Assembly (NCBI RefSeq): GCF_024451105.1
Contig: NZ_JANGEY010000006.1
Location: 62,001-126,000 of the forward strand
Direction of reading: 5' to 3'
DNA length: 64,000 bases
Origin: Stutzerimonas stutzeri
Lineage (GTDB): Bacteria > Pseudomonadota > Gammaproteobacteria > Pseudomonadales > Pseudomonadaceae
Part shown: positions 36,942 through 50,135 of the stretch, piece after piece
Layout: each line of letters opens with the position of its first letter
Position numbering within the stretch: the first letter of the stretch is position 1
Made by a program: the position numbers and the translations under genes
Notes under the pieces: generated by a model
Told to the model about the DNA's origin: nothing
The model's database searches: none
What the model saw: only the letters and a program-made list of their open reading frames with translations

Positions 36942-37760
36942 TCAGGGCGTGAGCGGAGGGCGCTCCTGGGCCTTCCAGCGCTCGACGTTGCGCAACAGCA
37001 GGGCCTGCGGCAGGCCGGCAGCGCGAAACTCGGTCATCTTCCGCGCCAGCTGACCGCGCAGCCAGGGGTCGTTGCACGCCGAGCTGTGCGATATGGCCAG
37101 GTACAGAGGCTCGACGGACAGCGCCGGCTCCAGCGGCAGCAGCTCGCCGGCGAGCCCCTGGCGCTCGACCAGCGCGCGGCCAGCGTGCCGTTCGAGCAGC
37201 AGGTAGTCGACCTTGCCCTGCTGCAACTGCTGCAGGGCGTCGACGCCCCGGGCGATGCGCCGGGCCTTGAACTGCTCGTCCGCCTGGCGCGCCAGCGCCG
37301 CGGGAAAGTGGCCGGCCTCCACCGCCAGGCCGCGATGGCCGGCCAGATCGGCCAGACGGGCGAACAGCGGCGCCTTGTCGCGCTGCGCCCAGACGTGCAC
37401 CGGCACCTCGAGATAGGCCGGATGGACGAAGTCGAACTGCTCGAGCCGCTCCGGGGTCAGGTAGCTGCCCAGCAGCAGATCGACCCGGCCGTTGCGGGCA
37501 TCGGCCTCGGCGGCGCCGGCCTTGCCGGCATGGATCACTTCCACTGCCACGCCCAGCTCGCCGCCCAGCGCCCTGAGCAGGTCGGCGCCGGCGCCGATCA
37601 ATTGCTGTGGATTCTGCGGGTCGCGCCACAGGTAGGGCGCCTGATCAGGGCTGCCGGTGGCGATCAGCCGCTCGCACTTGCCGGCCGCGTGAGCCTGGCT
37701 CGAACCGGCCAGCACCAGCAGCGCCAGGGCGAGCCGTGACAGGGTGGAACGGGTGGGCAT
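36942..37760 (-). CDS. periplasmic solute-binding protein (family 3-like)
   Basis: 272 residues with signal peptide (LALALLVLAGSSQAHA, cut near residue 25). The fold is that of amino-acid-type binding proteins: APYLWRDPQNPQQLIGAGADLLRALGGELG, GRVDLLLGSYLTPERLEQFDF and VDYLLLERHAGRALV. No permease or ATPase gene is near, so it may act as a sensor or scavenger rather than a transporter component. First gene of the minus-strand envelope operon. Confidence 0.82.
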   Translation of the reverse strand: MPTRSTLSRLALALLVLAGSSQAHAAGKCERLIATGSPDQAPYLWRDPQNPQQLIGAGADLLRALGGELGVAVEVIHAGKAGAAEADARNGRVDLLLGSYLTPERLEQFDFVHPAYLEVPVHVWAQRDKAPLFARLADLAGHRGLAVEAGHFPAALARQADEQFKARRIARGVDALQQLQQGKVDYLLLERHAGRALVERQGLAGELLPLEPALSVEPLYLAISHSSACNDPWLRGQLARKMTEFRAAGLPQALLLRNVERWKAQERPPLTP

Positions 37761-37842
37761 GGGAAACCTCGCGAGTCGATGGCTGCGCCAGTGTAGGACA
37801 GGGCGGGGCCCAGCCGACGGACGGAACAGGGCGCGAGACGAA

Positions 37843-37866
37843 GAACCCGCTCCGGGGAGCGGGTTC
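37843..37866. terminator. hairpin after etfA
   Basis: GAACCCGCTCC (37843-37853) and GGAGCGGGTTC (37856-37866) form a perfect 11-base stem with a 2-base centre, between etfA and the solute-binding gene. Only short T runs follow, so it may act as terminator or processing/stability hairpin. Confidence 0.65.
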
Positions 37867-37885
37867 TGCGCGCAAGGAAGCGGGC

Positions 37886-38815
37886 TTACAGGGCCTTTTC
37901 CAGCTCGGGGACGATCTCGAACAGGTCACCCACCAGGCCGTAGTCGGCGACCTGGAAGATCGGCGCCTCCTCGTCCTTGTTGATCGCCACGATCACCTTG
38001 GAGTCCTTCATGCCGGCCAGGTGCTGGATCGCGCCGCTGATGCCGACGGCGATGTACAGCTGCGGCGCGACGATCTTGCCGGTCTGGCCGACCTGCAGGT
38101 CGTTGGGCACGAAGCCGGCGTCCACCGCCGCGCGCGAAGCGCCGACCGCGGCGCCGAGCTTGTCGGCCAGCTTGTAGAGCAGCTGGAAGTTGTCGCCGTT
38201 CTGCATGCCGCGCCCACCGGAGATCACCACCTTGGCGGCGGTCAGTTCGGGACGCTCGGACTTGGCCAGTTCCTCGCCGACGAAGGCGGAGATACCGGCG
38301 TCGCCGCCACCCGCTACCGCCTCGATGGCCGCATTGCCGCCTTCGGCGGCCACGGCGTCGAAGCCGGTGCCGCGCACGGTGATCACCTTGACCGCCGCGC
38401 CGGACTGCACGGTGGCGATGGCGTTGCCGGCGTAGATCGGGCGCTTGAAGGTGTCGGCGCTCTCGACCTTGACGATCTCGGAGATCTGGTCGACGTCCAG
38501 CAGCGCGGCGACCCGCGGCAGCACGTTCTTGCCGGTGGTGGTGGCGGCGGCCAGCACGTGGCTATAACCTTTGCCCAGTTCGGCGACCAGCGGGGCGAGG
38601 TTTTCCGGCAACTGGTGGGCGAAGGCGGCCTGGTCGGCGACCAGAACCTTGCTCACACCGACAACCTTGGCGGCGGCTTCGGCGACGGCGGCGCAGCCGG
38701 TGCCGGCCACCAGTACATGGATGTCGCCACCGATCTGCGCCGCGGCAGCCACGGTGTTCAGGGTCGCAGCACCCAGCGCTGCATTGTTGTGCTCGGCGAG
38801 TACCAGGATTGCCAT
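37886..38815 (-). CDS. etfA: electron transfer flavoprotein alpha subunit
   Basis: 309 residues. Together with EtfB it forms the soluble ETF that carries electrons from acyl-CoA and amino-acid dehydrogenases to ETF-QO. The C-terminal FAD-binding domain is clear: [56 protein letters not shown] and [10 protein letters not shown]. Its ATG overlaps the stop of etfB by one base (TGATG), the usual etfBA coupling. Confidence 0.97.
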   Translation of the reverse strand: MAILVLAEHNNAALGAATLNTVAAAAQIGGDIHVLVAGTGCAAVAEAAAKVVGVSKVLVADQAAFAHQLPENLAPLVAELGKGYSHVLAAATTTGKNVLPRVAALLDVDQISEIVKVESADTFKRPIYAGNAIATVQSGAAVKVITVRGTGFDAVAAEGGNAAIEAVAGGGDAGISAFVGEELAKSERPELTAAKVVISGGRGMQNGDNFQLLYKLADKLGAAVGASRAAVDAGFVPNDLQVGQTGKIVAPQLYIAVGISGAIQHLAGMKDSKVIVAINKDEEAPIFQVADYGLVGDLFEIVPELEKAL

Positions 38816-39564
38816 CAGATCACCTTCGCTTCGTTCTTCAGTTTCTCGACCAGTTCGGCCACGGACTTGACCTTGATGCCGGCCTGGCGGGCGGCCGGCG
38901 CCTCGACCTTGAGGGTCTTCACGGTCGAGGCGGTGGACACGCCGAGAGCCTCCGGAGTGACGGTCTCCAACGGCTTCTTCTTGGCCTTCATGATGTTCGG
39001 CAGCGAGGCGTAGCGCGGCTCGTTGAGACGCAGGTCGGTGGTGACGATGGCCGGCAGCTTCAGCGCCACGGTCTGCAGGCCGCCGTCGATCTCGCGGGTG
39101 ACGTTGACCTGGTCGCCGACGACTTCAACACGGGAGGCGAAGGTACCCTGGGCGAAACCGGTCAGCGCGGCGAGCATCTGGCCGGTCTGGTTGTTGTCGC
39201 TGTCGATGGCCTGCTTGCCGGTGATGATCAGCTGCGGCTGCTCCTTGTCGACCACGGCCTTGAGCAGCTTGGCGATGGCCAGCGAACCCAGCTCCTCGCC
39301 GGTCTCGACCAGCACGGCGCGGTCGGCGCCGAGGGCCAGGGCGGTGCGCAGCTGCTCCTGGGCAGCGGTCGGCCCAACGGAGACGGCCACGATCTCGGTA
39401 GCGACGCCCTTCTCCTTGAGACGCACCGCTTCCTCCACGGCGATCTCGCAGAACGGGTTCATCGACATCTTGACGTTGGCGAGGTCGACGCCGGAGTTGT
39501 CCGCCTTGACGCGGACCTTGACGTTGTAATCGACCACTCGCTTGACAGCTACCAGAATCTTCAT
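38815..39564 (-). CDS. etfB: electron transfer flavoprotein beta subunit
   Basis: 249 residues from ATG 39564 ([16 protein letters not shown]). It binds AMP and contributes to the FAD site. ETF-beta blocks: [46 protein letters not shown] (conserved QAIDxDxxQ signature) and [28 protein letters not shown]. First gene of etfBA, divergent from ETF-QO, the membrane acceptor of its electrons. Confidence 0.97.
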   Translation of the reverse strand: MKILVAVKRVVDYNVKVRVKADNSGVDLANVKMSMNPFCEIAVEEAVRLKEKGVATEIVAVSVGPTAAQEQLRTALALGADRAVLVETGEELGSLAIAKLLKAVVDKEQPQLIITGKQAIDSDNNQTGQMLAALTGFAQGTFASRVEVVGDQVNVTREIDGGLQTVALKLPAIVTTDLRLNEPRYASLPNIMKAKKKPLETVTPEALGVSTASTVKTLKVEAPAARQAGIKVKSVAELVEKLKNEAKVI

Positions 39565-39882
39565 GGATTCCTCGTGTTCTCCGGTGAGTTGATGTGGCGG
39601 CACCAGGAGGCCGCCAGGCCGGGCTGCCCGCCGGACCGAACCGACTCTCAGCCATGCCGCGACCGACATAAACGCCGTATCTTGACCATATCCCCCGGAC
39701 CGGTCAATACGACAAAACTTCCACTGCAGCGGCGGCGCCCTTTAAAATGGGCCGTTTCAGCCAACCTGCAACGAAAGCTTGTACCGGCATTGCCGTCCAG
39801 CGTAAACATGTTGCGCTGCACAATAACCGCCCAGCGGACTTCCAACAAGCAGATTGCCAGCCTTGAGTTAGGAGATTAGAGA
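39565..39882. promoter_or_regulatory. divergent etfBA / ETF-QO control region
   Basis: 318 bases without a gene, holding promoters for both ETF and its quinone reductase. CAGCG (39798-39802) and CGCTG (39814-39818) flank TAAACATGTTG, a candidate operator. A fatty-acid-responsive repressor such as PsrA would make sense, but the match to its GAAAC-N4-GTTTC-like site is weak. TAGGAGA at 39869-39875 is the ETF-QO ribosome site. Confidence 0.4.
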
Positions 39883-41538
39883 GTGGAACGCGAATACATG
39901 GAATTCGACGTTGTCATCGTCGGAGCGGGCCCCGCCGGTCTCTCCGCCGCCTGCCGCCTGAAGCAGAAGGCCGCCGAAGCCGGCCAGGAGCTCAGCGTCT
40001 GCGTGGTGGAGAAAGGCTCCGAAGTCGGCGCCCACATCCTCTCCGGCGCGGTGTTCGAGCCGCGCGCGCTGGCCGAGCTGTTCCCCGACTGGAAGAGCCT
40101 CGGCGCCCCGCTGAACACCCCGGTCAAGCGCGACGACATCTACCTGCTCAAGGACGCCGAGGCCGCGCGCAGGATCCCCGACTTCGCCGTGCCCAGGACC
40201 ATGCACAACGAGGGCAACTACATCGTCTCCCTCGGCAACCTGTGCCGCTGGCTGGCCCAGCAGGCCGAGAACCTCGGCGTCGAGATCTACCCGGGCTTCG
40301 CCGCCCAGGAAGCGCTGATCGACGCGCACGGCGTGGTCCGCGGCATCGTCACCGGCGACCTGGGCGTCGACCACGAGGGCAAGCCCAAGGACGGCCTGTA
40401 CACCCCGGGCATGGAGCTGCGCGCCAGGTACACCCTGTTCGCCGAAGGCTGCCGCGGCCATATCGGCAAGCAGCTGATCGCCAGGTACAAGCTCGACGCC
40501 CAGGCCGACGCCCAGCACTACGGCATCGGCATCAAGGAGCTGTGGGAGATCGACCCGAGCAAGCACGAGCAGGGCCTGGTGGTGCACACCGCCGGCTGGC
40601 CGCTGAACGACGACAACCCGGGCGGCTCCTTCCTCTATCACCTGGAGAACCACCAGGTGGTGGTCGGCCTGATCGTCGACCTGTCCTACAGCAACCCCTA
40701 CCTGTCGCCGTTCGACGAGTTCCAGCGCTACAAGCACCACCCGGTGATCAGGCAGTACCTGGAAGGCGGCAAGCGCATCGCCTACGGCGCCCGCGCCATC
40801 TGCAAGGGCGGCCTCAACTCGCTGCCGAAGATGGTCTTCCCCGGCGGTGCGCTGATCGGCTGCGACGCCGGCACCCTCAACTTCGCCAAGATCAAGGGCA
40901 GCCACACCGCGATGAAGTCCGGCATGCTCGCCGCCGAGGCGATCGTCGAGGCGCTGGGCGCCGGCCGCGAGGGCGGCGACGAGCTGAACAACTACGTCAA
41001 GGCCTTCGAGGACAGCTGGCTGTACGACGAGCTGTACCGCAGCCGCAACTTCGGCGCGGCGATCCACAAGTTCGGCGCGATCCTCGGCGGCGCGTTCAAC
41101 TTCGTCGACCAGAACCTGTTCGGCGGCAAGATCCCGCTGACCCTGCACGACAACACGCCGGACCATGCCACCCTGAAGCCGGCCGCCGAGTCCCAGCGCA
41201 TCGACTATCCCAAGCCGGACGGCAAGCTCAGCTTCGACAAGCTGTCCTCGGTGTTCCTCTCCAACACCAACCACGAGGAAGACCAGCCCTGCCACCTGAA
41301 GCTGGCCGACGCGTCGATCCCGCTGGCCAGGAACCTGCCGCTCTACGACGAACCGGCGCAGCGCTACTGCCCGGCCGGGGTGTACGAGGTGGTCACCCAG
41401 GAAAACGGCGAGCAGAAGTTCCAGATCAACGCGCAGAACTGCGTGCACTGCAAGACCTGCGACATCAAGGACCCGGCGCAGAACATCACCTGGGTGGCCC
41501 CGGAAGGCACCGGCGGGCCGAACTACCCCAACATGTAA
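39883..41538 (+). CDS. electron transfer flavoprotein-ubiquinone oxidoreductase
   Basis: 551 residues from a GTG start (MEREYMEFD..., matching pseudomonad homologues; the internal ATG at 39898 is less likely because the ribosome site fits the GTG). Monotopic membrane enzyme passing ETF electrons to ubiquinone. N-terminal FAD motif VVIVGAGPAGLSAA, VVEKGSEVGAHILSGAVFEP, and the C-terminal [4Fe-4S] cysteines in CPAGVYEVV and NCVHCKTCDIKDPAQNI. Divergent partner of etfBA, with which it forms one electron route. Confidence 0.97.
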   Translation: MEREYMEFDVVIVGAGPAGLSAACRLKQKAAEAGQELSVCVVEKGSEVGAHILSGAVFEPRALAELFPDWKSLGAPLNTPVKRDDIYLLKDAEAARRIPDFAVPRTMHNEGNYIVSLGNLCRWLAQQAENLGVEIYPGFAAQEALIDAHGVVRGIVTGDLGVDHEGKPKDGLYTPGMELRARYTLFAEGCRGHIGKQLIARYKLDAQADAQHYGIGIKELWEIDPSKHEQGLVVHTAGWPLNDDNPGGSFLYHLENHQVVVGLIVDLSYSNPYLSPFDEFQRYKHHPVIRQYLEGGKRIAYGARAICKGGLNSLPKMVFPGGALIGCDAGTLNFAKIKGSHTAMKSGMLAAEAIVEALGAGREGGDELNNYVKAFEDSWLYDELYRSRNFGAAIHKFGAILGGAFNFVDQNLFGGKIPLTLHDNTPDHATLKPAAESQRIDYPKPDGKLSFDKLSSVFLSNTNHEEDQPCHLKLADASIPLARNLPLYDEPAQRYCPAGVYEVVTQENGEQKFQINAQNCVHCKTCDIKDPAQNITWVAPEGTGGPNYPNM

Positions 41539-41547
41539 GCACCGACG

Positions 41548-41576
41548 AAAAGGCCCTGCGGGGCCTTTTCCGTTTC
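41548..41576 (+). terminator. ETF-QO terminator
   Basis: AAAAGGCC (41548-41555) pairs with GGCCTTTT (41562-41569) around CTGCGG, followed by a T/C tract. It may also end the convergent DUF1285 transcript. Confidence 0.88.
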
Positions 41577-41580
41577 CGTC

Positions 41581-42147
41581 CTATTCCGGCTGCGGCGCGA
41601 TGGGAAACAGCACGCCGTCGCTCCACACACCAAGCCAGGGCTCGTCGTTGCGTTCGCAGGGCACCGCCAGCTCCACCAGGCGATAGAACACGTTGCGATG
41701 GATCAGCGCCTCGAGACCGGCGCGCACGTGCACGTAGGGCGACGGCTCGCCGCTCTCCACGTCGAGCACGAAGCGCAGCGGATGCTCGGCGCCGGCCAGC
41801 ACCTCGTCGCCGACGCTGGTGCGAAAGCGCAGTCGCTGGGCTTCGCCCTCGCCGTCCACCGCCATCTCCACCGCCACGAAGGGCGCGTCGTCGACACGGA
41901 TGCCGACCTTCTCCACCGGCGTCACCAGGAAGTAGTCGGCACCGTCGCGGCGCAGGATCGTGGAGAACAGCCGCACCATCGCCGGGCGGCCGATCGGCGT
42001 GCCCAGGTAGTGCCAGCTGCCGTCGCGGGCGATACGCATGTCGATGTCGCCGCAGAACGGCGGATCCCACAGGTGCACCGGCGGCAACCCGCCCTTGCCC
42101 GCCGGAATCTGCTGCAACAGCTCGCCCGCCTTGCCATCATCCTTCAT
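41581..42147 (-). CDS. DUF1285 protein
   Basis: 188 residues from ATG 42147, chosen because GGAGG lies 9 bases upstream; a GTG two codons earlier is too close to that site. The family is a soluble two-beta-barrel protein with unknown role. Recognisable blocks are [45 protein letters not shown] and FYRLVELAV. It lies between ETF-QO and an aminotransferase, as DUF1285 genes often do near etf genes in pseudomonads. Confidence 0.85.
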   Translation of the reverse strand: MKDDGKAGELLQQIPAGKGGLPPVHLWDPPFCGDIDMRIARDGSWHYLGTPIGRPAMVRLFSTILRRDGADYFLVTPVEKVGIRVDDAPFVAVEMAVDGEGEAQRLRFRTSVGDEVLAGAEHPLRFVLDVESGEPSPYVHVRAGLEALIHRNVFYRLVELAVPCERNDEPWLGVWSDGVLFPIAPQPE

Positions 42148-42248
42148 CGCCACTCACCTCCGCCTGCCTGTCGAGCGTCACGCCGGAGCAGACCGCTGCC
42201 CGGACAGCTGTATCATGCCGCAATCCGCCCACTCGAGGAGCAACGACG

Positions 42249-43376
42249 ATGAGCCCGTGGCACGACGAATTCCCCCAGGAACCCGGCCTGCGCTATCTCA
42301 ACCATGCCGCCGTGGCGCCCTGGCCCAGGCGCGCCAGCGCCGCGGTGTGCGCCTTCGCCGAGCAGAACCTGCGGGTCGGCGCCCGCGACTATCCGCAATG
42401 GCTGCAGCTCGAGCAGCGTCTGCGCCAGCGCCTGGCGCGGCTGCTCAACGCCCCCTCGACGGCGGACGTGGCGCTGGTGAAGAACACCTCGGAGGCGCTG
42501 TCGTTCGTCGCCTTCGGCCTCGACTGGCGCCCCGGCGACCAGGTGGTGATCAGCGACCAGGAATTCCCCTCCAACCGGGTGGTCTGGGAGGCGCTGCGCC
42601 CGCAAGGCGTCGAGGTCATCGAGGTGGACATCGCCGGCCGCGACCCGGAAGGCGCCCTGCTCGCCGCCTGCACGCCGCGCACCCGCCTGCTGGCGATCAG
42701 CGCGGTGCAGTACGCCAGCGGCCTGCGCCTGGACATGCCGAACCTCGGCGCCGGCTGCCGGCAGCGCGGCGTGCTGCTGTGCATCGACGCCATCCAGCAG
42801 CTCGGCGCCCAGCCGTTCGACGTGCAGGCCAGCGACTGCGCCTTCGCCATGGCCGACGGCCACAAGTGGCTGCTCGGCCCGGAAGGGCTCGGGGTGTTCT
42901 ACTGCCGCCGCGACCTGCGCGAGCAACTCAGGCTGCACGAATACGGCTGGCACATGCTGGAGGACGCCGGCAACTACGACAGGCGCGACTGGCAACCGGC
43001 GAAAACCGCCCGGCGCTTCGAGTGCGGCAGCCCGAACATGCTCGGCGCGATGGCGCTGGAGGCCAGCCTCGGGCTGCTCGAGGAGGTCGGCATGGCGCAG
43101 GTGGCGACCCTGCTCGAGCAGCGCATTGCCCAGTTGCACGCAGGAATCGCCGTGCTGCCCGGTGCGCGCCTGCTGAGCCCGCAGGAGCCCGGCCGGCGCG
43201 CCGGCATCCTCACCTTCGCCCTCGACGGGCGGGACAATGCCGGACTGTTCGAGGCGCTCAGACAGGAACAGGTGGTCTGCGCGCAGCGCGGCGGCGGCAT
43301 CCGCCTGTCGCCGCACTTCTACACGGCGGAGGCGGCGATCGAGGAAACCCTCGCCGTGCTGCGCCGCCTGGCCTGA
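42249..43376 (+). CDS. class V PLP-dependent aminotransferase/desulfurase-like protein
   Basis: 375 residues. Class V fold with the PLP lysine in MADGHKWLLGPEGLGVFY (near residue 205), preceded by VKNTSEALSFVAFGLDW, SDQEFPSNRVVWEAL and CIDAIQQLGAQPFDV (PLP Asp and Gln). No conserved loop cysteine is apparent in the C-terminal part, so a cysteine desulfurase role is doubtful; kynureninase, isopenicillin-N epimerase-like and other lyases share the fold. CGAGGAGC precedes the ATG. Substrate unknown. Confidence 0.85.
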   Translation: MSPWHDEFPQEPGLRYLNHAAVAPWPRRASAAVCAFAEQNLRVGARDYPQWLQLEQRLRQRLARLLNAPSTADVALVKNTSEALSFVAFGLDWRPGDQVVISDQEFPSNRVVWEALRPQGVEVIEVDIAGRDPEGALLAACTPRTRLLAISAVQYASGLRLDMPNLGAGCRQRGVLLCIDAIQQLGAQPFDVQASDCAFAMADGHKWLLGPEGLGVFYCRRDLREQLRLHEYGWHMLEDAGNYDRRDWQPAKTARRFECGSPNMLGAMALEASLGLLEEVGMAQVATLLEQRIAQLHAGIAVLPGARLLSPQEPGRRAGILTFALDGRDNAGLFEALRQEQVVCAQRGGGIRLSPHFYTAEAAIEETLAVLRRLA

Positions 43377-43515
43377 GGGCGACGGCAGCAGCCGCCGCCC
43401 GCCGAAAGGCCGTCATTCGTCCATCCTGATGCGGCGACGCACTCAGCAAATGCGGAACTATTTCGAATCCGTTTTAAAACAAGGGGATTCCTGCCGGTAA
43501 AGTGCCGGAGACTGG

Positions 43516-43523
43516 TCAATACT
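43516..43523 (+). promoter_or_regulatory. RpoS-like -10 of the small-RNA gene
   Basis: TCAATACT resembles the stationary-phase -10 consensus CTATACT; predicted start near 43530. Confidence 0.5.
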
Positions 43524-43529
43524 CATCAT

Positions 43530-43650
43530 TACTGATGCGCGGCACCTCCCCCCAAGTGCCCGTCAGGCGGAGCGGCGTGGGAACGCTTGTTCCGGTTTCA
43601 CTCCTAATGGTCTTGACCCGGATTCCCCCCCAGAGTCCGGGTTCTTTTTG
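43530..43650 (+). ncRNA. rgsA: small RNA, probable RgsA (P16)
   Basis: A non-coding stretch of about 120 bases ending in a textbook terminator: ACCCGGATT (43616-43624) pairs with AGTCCGGGT (43634-43642) around CCCCCCCAG, followed by TTCTTTTT. It lies directly upstream of tatD, convergent to it. In P. aeruginosa the RpoS-dependent, Gac-influenced sRNA RgsA occupies exactly this place (between PA2958 and the tatD gene) and is about 120 nucleotides. The RpoS-like -10 agrees. I identify it by synteny, size, promoter and terminator, not by aligned sequence. Confidence 0.72.
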
Positions 43651-43659
43651 TCCGCCCGC

Positions 43660-44442
43660 TCAGCTCGTCCGGGCGAGGGGGAACAGCCGCTCGAAATTGC
43701 TCGTGGTCTGCTCGGCCAGCACCTCGAACGGCACCCCGCGCAGCCCGGCGAGGAATTCGGCGACGTCGCGCACGTACTCCGGCAGGTTCGGTCTGCCGCG
43801 ATGCGGCACCGGCGCCAGATAGGGGGCATCGGTCTCCACCAGCAGGCGGTCGGCCGGCACCCGACGGGCCACCTCGCGCAGCGCCTCGGCATTGCGGAAG
43901 GTGACGATGCCGGACAGCGAGATGTAGTAGCCGAGGTCGAGCGCCGCGCGGGCCATCTCCCAGTCTTCGGTGAAACAGTGCAGCACGCCGGCCTGGGGCA
44001 GGTCGGCCTCGCGCAGCATGGCCAGGGTATCGGCGCGCGCCTCGCGGGTATGCACGATCACCGGCTTGCCGGTCTGTCGCGCCGCCTGCAGATGCAGGGC
44101 GAAGCCTTCCTGCTGCAGGCGCGCGGCCTCCGGCTGGTAGTGGTAGTCCAGGCCGGTCTCGCCGATGGCCACCACTCGCGGATGCGCCAGCTCGCTCAGC
44201 AGCCAACCGAGCGCCGGCTCGCAGCCAGGCTCCAGATCCAGCGGGTGCACGCCGACCGAGCAATACACGTCGGCGTAGCGCTCGGCCAGCCGGCGCACCG
44301 CAGCGGCGTTGTCGGCGCTGACGCCGATGCACAGGAAGCGGCCGACGCCGCGAGCGCGGGCTGCCGCCAGGGCGGCATCCAGGGAGCCGCCGTGGGCCTT
44401 GAGGTCCAGGCGGTCGAGATGGCAGTGGGAATCTACGAGCAT
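43660..44442 (-). CDS. TatD-family metal-dependent hydrolase
   Basis: 260 residues from MLVDSHCHLD at 44442; a GTG two codons upstream (44448) would overlap the pilZ stop as GTGA and is possible. TIM-barrel metalloenzyme with ligands in DSHCHLD, AIGETGLDYHY, VIVHTREA, HCFTEDWEM and VETDAPYLAP. Closest in layout to E. coli YcfH, which likewise follows holB. By family it has 3'-5' exonuclease or D-aminoacyl hydrolase activity. Confidence 0.92.
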   Translation of the reverse strand: MLVDSHCHLDRLDLKAHGGSLDAALAAARARGVGRFLCIGVSADNAAAVRRLAERYADVYCSVGVHPLDLEPGCEPALGWLLSELAHPRVVAIGETGLDYHYQPEAARLQQEGFALHLQAARQTGKPVIVHTREARADTLAMLREADLPQAGVLHCFTEDWEMARAALDLGYYISLSGIVTFRNAEALREVARRVPADRLLVETDAPYLAPVPHRGRPNLPEYVRDVAEFLAGLRGVPFEVLAEQTTSNFERLFPLARTS

Positions 44443-44444
44443 GG

Positions 44445-44798
44445 TCACATGGTCAGGGTCGGTCGCTCGGACTTGAGCGCGCCGGCCAGGTAGGTCTCGA
44501 TCTTGTTGCGGGTGCTGCGGTCGCCGTCGTTGAACTGCACGCCGATGCCGGCGGTGCGGTTGCCCTGGGCGCCCTTGGGGGTGATCCAGACCACCTTGCC
44601 GGCCACCGGAATCTTCTCCGGCTCATCCATCAGGGTCAGCAGCATGAACACCTCGTCGCCGAGGTGGTAGCTCTTGTTGGTTGAGATGAACAGTCCGCCG
44701 TTGCGCACGAAGGGCATGTAGGCCGCATACAGCTGCGCCTTGTCCTTGAGGGTCAGGGTGAGGATCGCGTTGCGACCGCCGAGGGGGGGCATGCTCAT
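44445..44798 (-). CDS. pilZ: PilZ protein for type IV pilus biogenesis
   Basis: 117 residues, matching the founding PilZ (118 in P. aeruginosa): YMPFVRNGGLFISTNKSYHLGDEVFMLLTLMDEP and GVQFNDGD...RNKIETYLAG. The founding member lacks the RxxxR arm needed to bind c-di-GMP and acts through FimX and PilB; the same is true here, since the N-terminus (MSMPPLGGRNAIL) has no RxxxR. It is between holB and tatD as in all pseudomonads. Confidence 0.96.
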   Translation of the reverse strand: MSMPPLGGRNAILTLTLKDKAQLYAAYMPFVRNGGLFISTNKSYHLGDEVFMLLTLMDEPEKIPVAGKVVWITPKGAQGNRTAGIGVQFNDGDRSTRNKIETYLAGALKSERPTLTM

Positions 44799-44832
44799 GG
44801 GGCGGATTCCGTGACAGTTCCGGACGACGATT

Positions 44833-47489
<2,657 letters not shown>

Positions 47490-47493
<4 letters not shown>

Positions 47494-48313
47494 GCGCGGA
47501 CTTCCAGAAGATCGCCGATCAGGCCCTGCAGTCTACGGGTCAACCCGCCGAGCGGCCAGCCATGCTCCTCCAGCGCCACCACCGGCCAGATGCCGTACTG
47601 GCTGTTGCACAGGAACACTTCGTCGGCGCTCAGCAGCTGCGGATAGTCGATGTCGCAGACCCGCGTGGCGATGCCGGCCGCCGCGGCACGAGCGAGGATC
47701 TCCGCACGCATCACCCCGGCCACCCCGCAGCGTTGCAGCGCCGGGGTCAGCAGTTCGCCGTCGCGGACCACGAACAGGTTGCTGAACACCCCTTCCACGA
47801 CCCGACCACTGCCGTCGCGCATCAGCCCCTCGGCGCAGGCCGGCTCCTGCCACTCGGCGCGGGCCAGCACCTGCTCGAGGCGGTTGAGGTGCTTGAGACC
47901 GGCCAGCAGCGGCTGCTCGGCCAGGCGGGTGGCGCAGGAAAACAGGCGGACGCCCTGCTCGCGGTGACGCGCCGGATAGGCCGGCGACGGACTGCCGAGC
48001 AGAATGCGTCGGCAGCGGGCATCGGCCGGCGGCGCATAGCCGCGCAGACCGTCGCCGCGGGTGACGATCAGCTTGGCCACGCCGTCGCCGAGCACGCCGG
48101 CGAAAGCCAGCAGCTCGCCGCGCACTCGCTCCGGATCCAGCGGCAGGGCGAGGCGCCGGGCACCCTCGCCGAGACGCTGCATATGGCGCTCGAGCAAGGG
48201 CATGCGGCCGGCGCGCACGGCGACGGTCTCGAACAGACCGTCGCCGTAGGCCAGACCGCGGTCGCCGAGCGGCAGGCTGTCCGCCGGGCGGCCGTCGATC
48301 CAGGCCAACCCCA

Positions 48314-48314
<1 letters not shown>
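47490..48314 (-). CDS. pabC: aminodeoxychorismate lyase
   Basis: 274 residues, class IV PLP enzyme converting 4-amino-4-deoxychorismate to p-aminobenzoate for folate. LGDRGLAYGDGLFETVAVR near residue 16, the PLP lysine in LKHLNRLEQVLA, and EGVFSNLFVV / DEVFLCNSQYGIWPV. Its ATG overlaps the fabF stop by one base (TGATG); coupled to mltG after it. Confidence 0.95.
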
Positions 48315-49558
<1,244 letters not shown>

Positions 49559-49633
49559 AGCGCTCTCCTCTTGTTGTCCACTACAGCGACGAAGCCTAGC
49601 CGAACTGCCGCTACGACTTCCTTTTACCCAAAG

Positions 49634-49669
49634 AAAAACCGCACGTCTTTTCAAGGACGTGCGGCTTTT
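49634..49669 (-). terminator. acpP terminator
   Basis: On the minus strand, GCCGCACGTC pairs with GACGTGCGGT around CTTGAAAA and is followed by TTTTC; A/T tracts flank both sides. It lies between acpP and fabF and probably gives the short abundant acpP transcript, with partial read-through. Confidence 0.9.
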
Positions 49670-49691
49670 TCCGGTCGGAACCGACGATTAC

Positions 49692-49931
49692 TTACTGCTG
49701 GCCGTGAGCATTGATGTAATCGATGGCTTCCTGAACGGTGGTGATCTTCTCAGCCTGCTCGTCCGGGATTTCGGTCTCGAATTCTTCCTCGAGAGCCATG
49801 ACCAGCTCCACGGTGTCCAGGGAGTCAGCGCCCAGGTCTTCCACGAAGGAAGCGCTGTTGGTCACTTCTTCTTCTTTTACGCCAAGCTGCTCGGCAACGA
49901 TCTTCTTGACGCGTTCTTCAATGGTGCTCAT
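49692..49931 (-). CDS. acpP: acyl carrier protein
   Basis: 79 residues, acidic, with the phosphopantetheine serine in [20 protein letters not shown] (Ser near 38). It carries growing acyl chains for Fab enzymes, PlsX and Lpx enzymes. Codons are strongly biased, as expected of one of the most abundant proteins. Own promoter at 49981-50008 and terminator at 49634-49669. Confidence 0.98.
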   Translation of the reverse strand: MSTIEERVKKIVAEQLGVKEEEVTNSASFVEDLGADSLDTVELVMALEEEFETEIPDEQAEKITTVQEAIDYINAHGQQ

Positions 49932-49980
49932 ATCTCGTTCTCACTCCTATGGAGAGTTCCATGTAGCTGGTGGCGGCTAG

Positions 49981-50008
49981 TGTATAGAAAGGGTTTTCAG
50001 CTTTTCAA
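49981..50008 (-). promoter_or_regulatory. acpP promoter
   Basis: On the minus strand TTGAAA (50003-50008), a 16-base spacer and TATACA (49981-49986) make a good sigma70 promoter; start near 49974, 43 bases before the acpP ATG. A GGAGTGAGAA ribosome site follows. Confidence 0.75.
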
Positions 50009-50135
50009 GCAAAACCCTTGCCGGCCTGCCGAACCGCATTCTTGCAACCGCCGGGAAAACGCCTTGCAAAACAGCGACATGGCGTCGTACCGAGATTCCG
50101 GCCGCAAAAAGCCGAGCGCAAGCCGGCGGGATTTT

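Noticed and set aside
39565-39882. An sRNA gene between etfB and ETF-QO, as reported near these genes in P. aeruginosa
   Set aside because: I found no terminator-like hairpin with a T tract in either direction within the gap.
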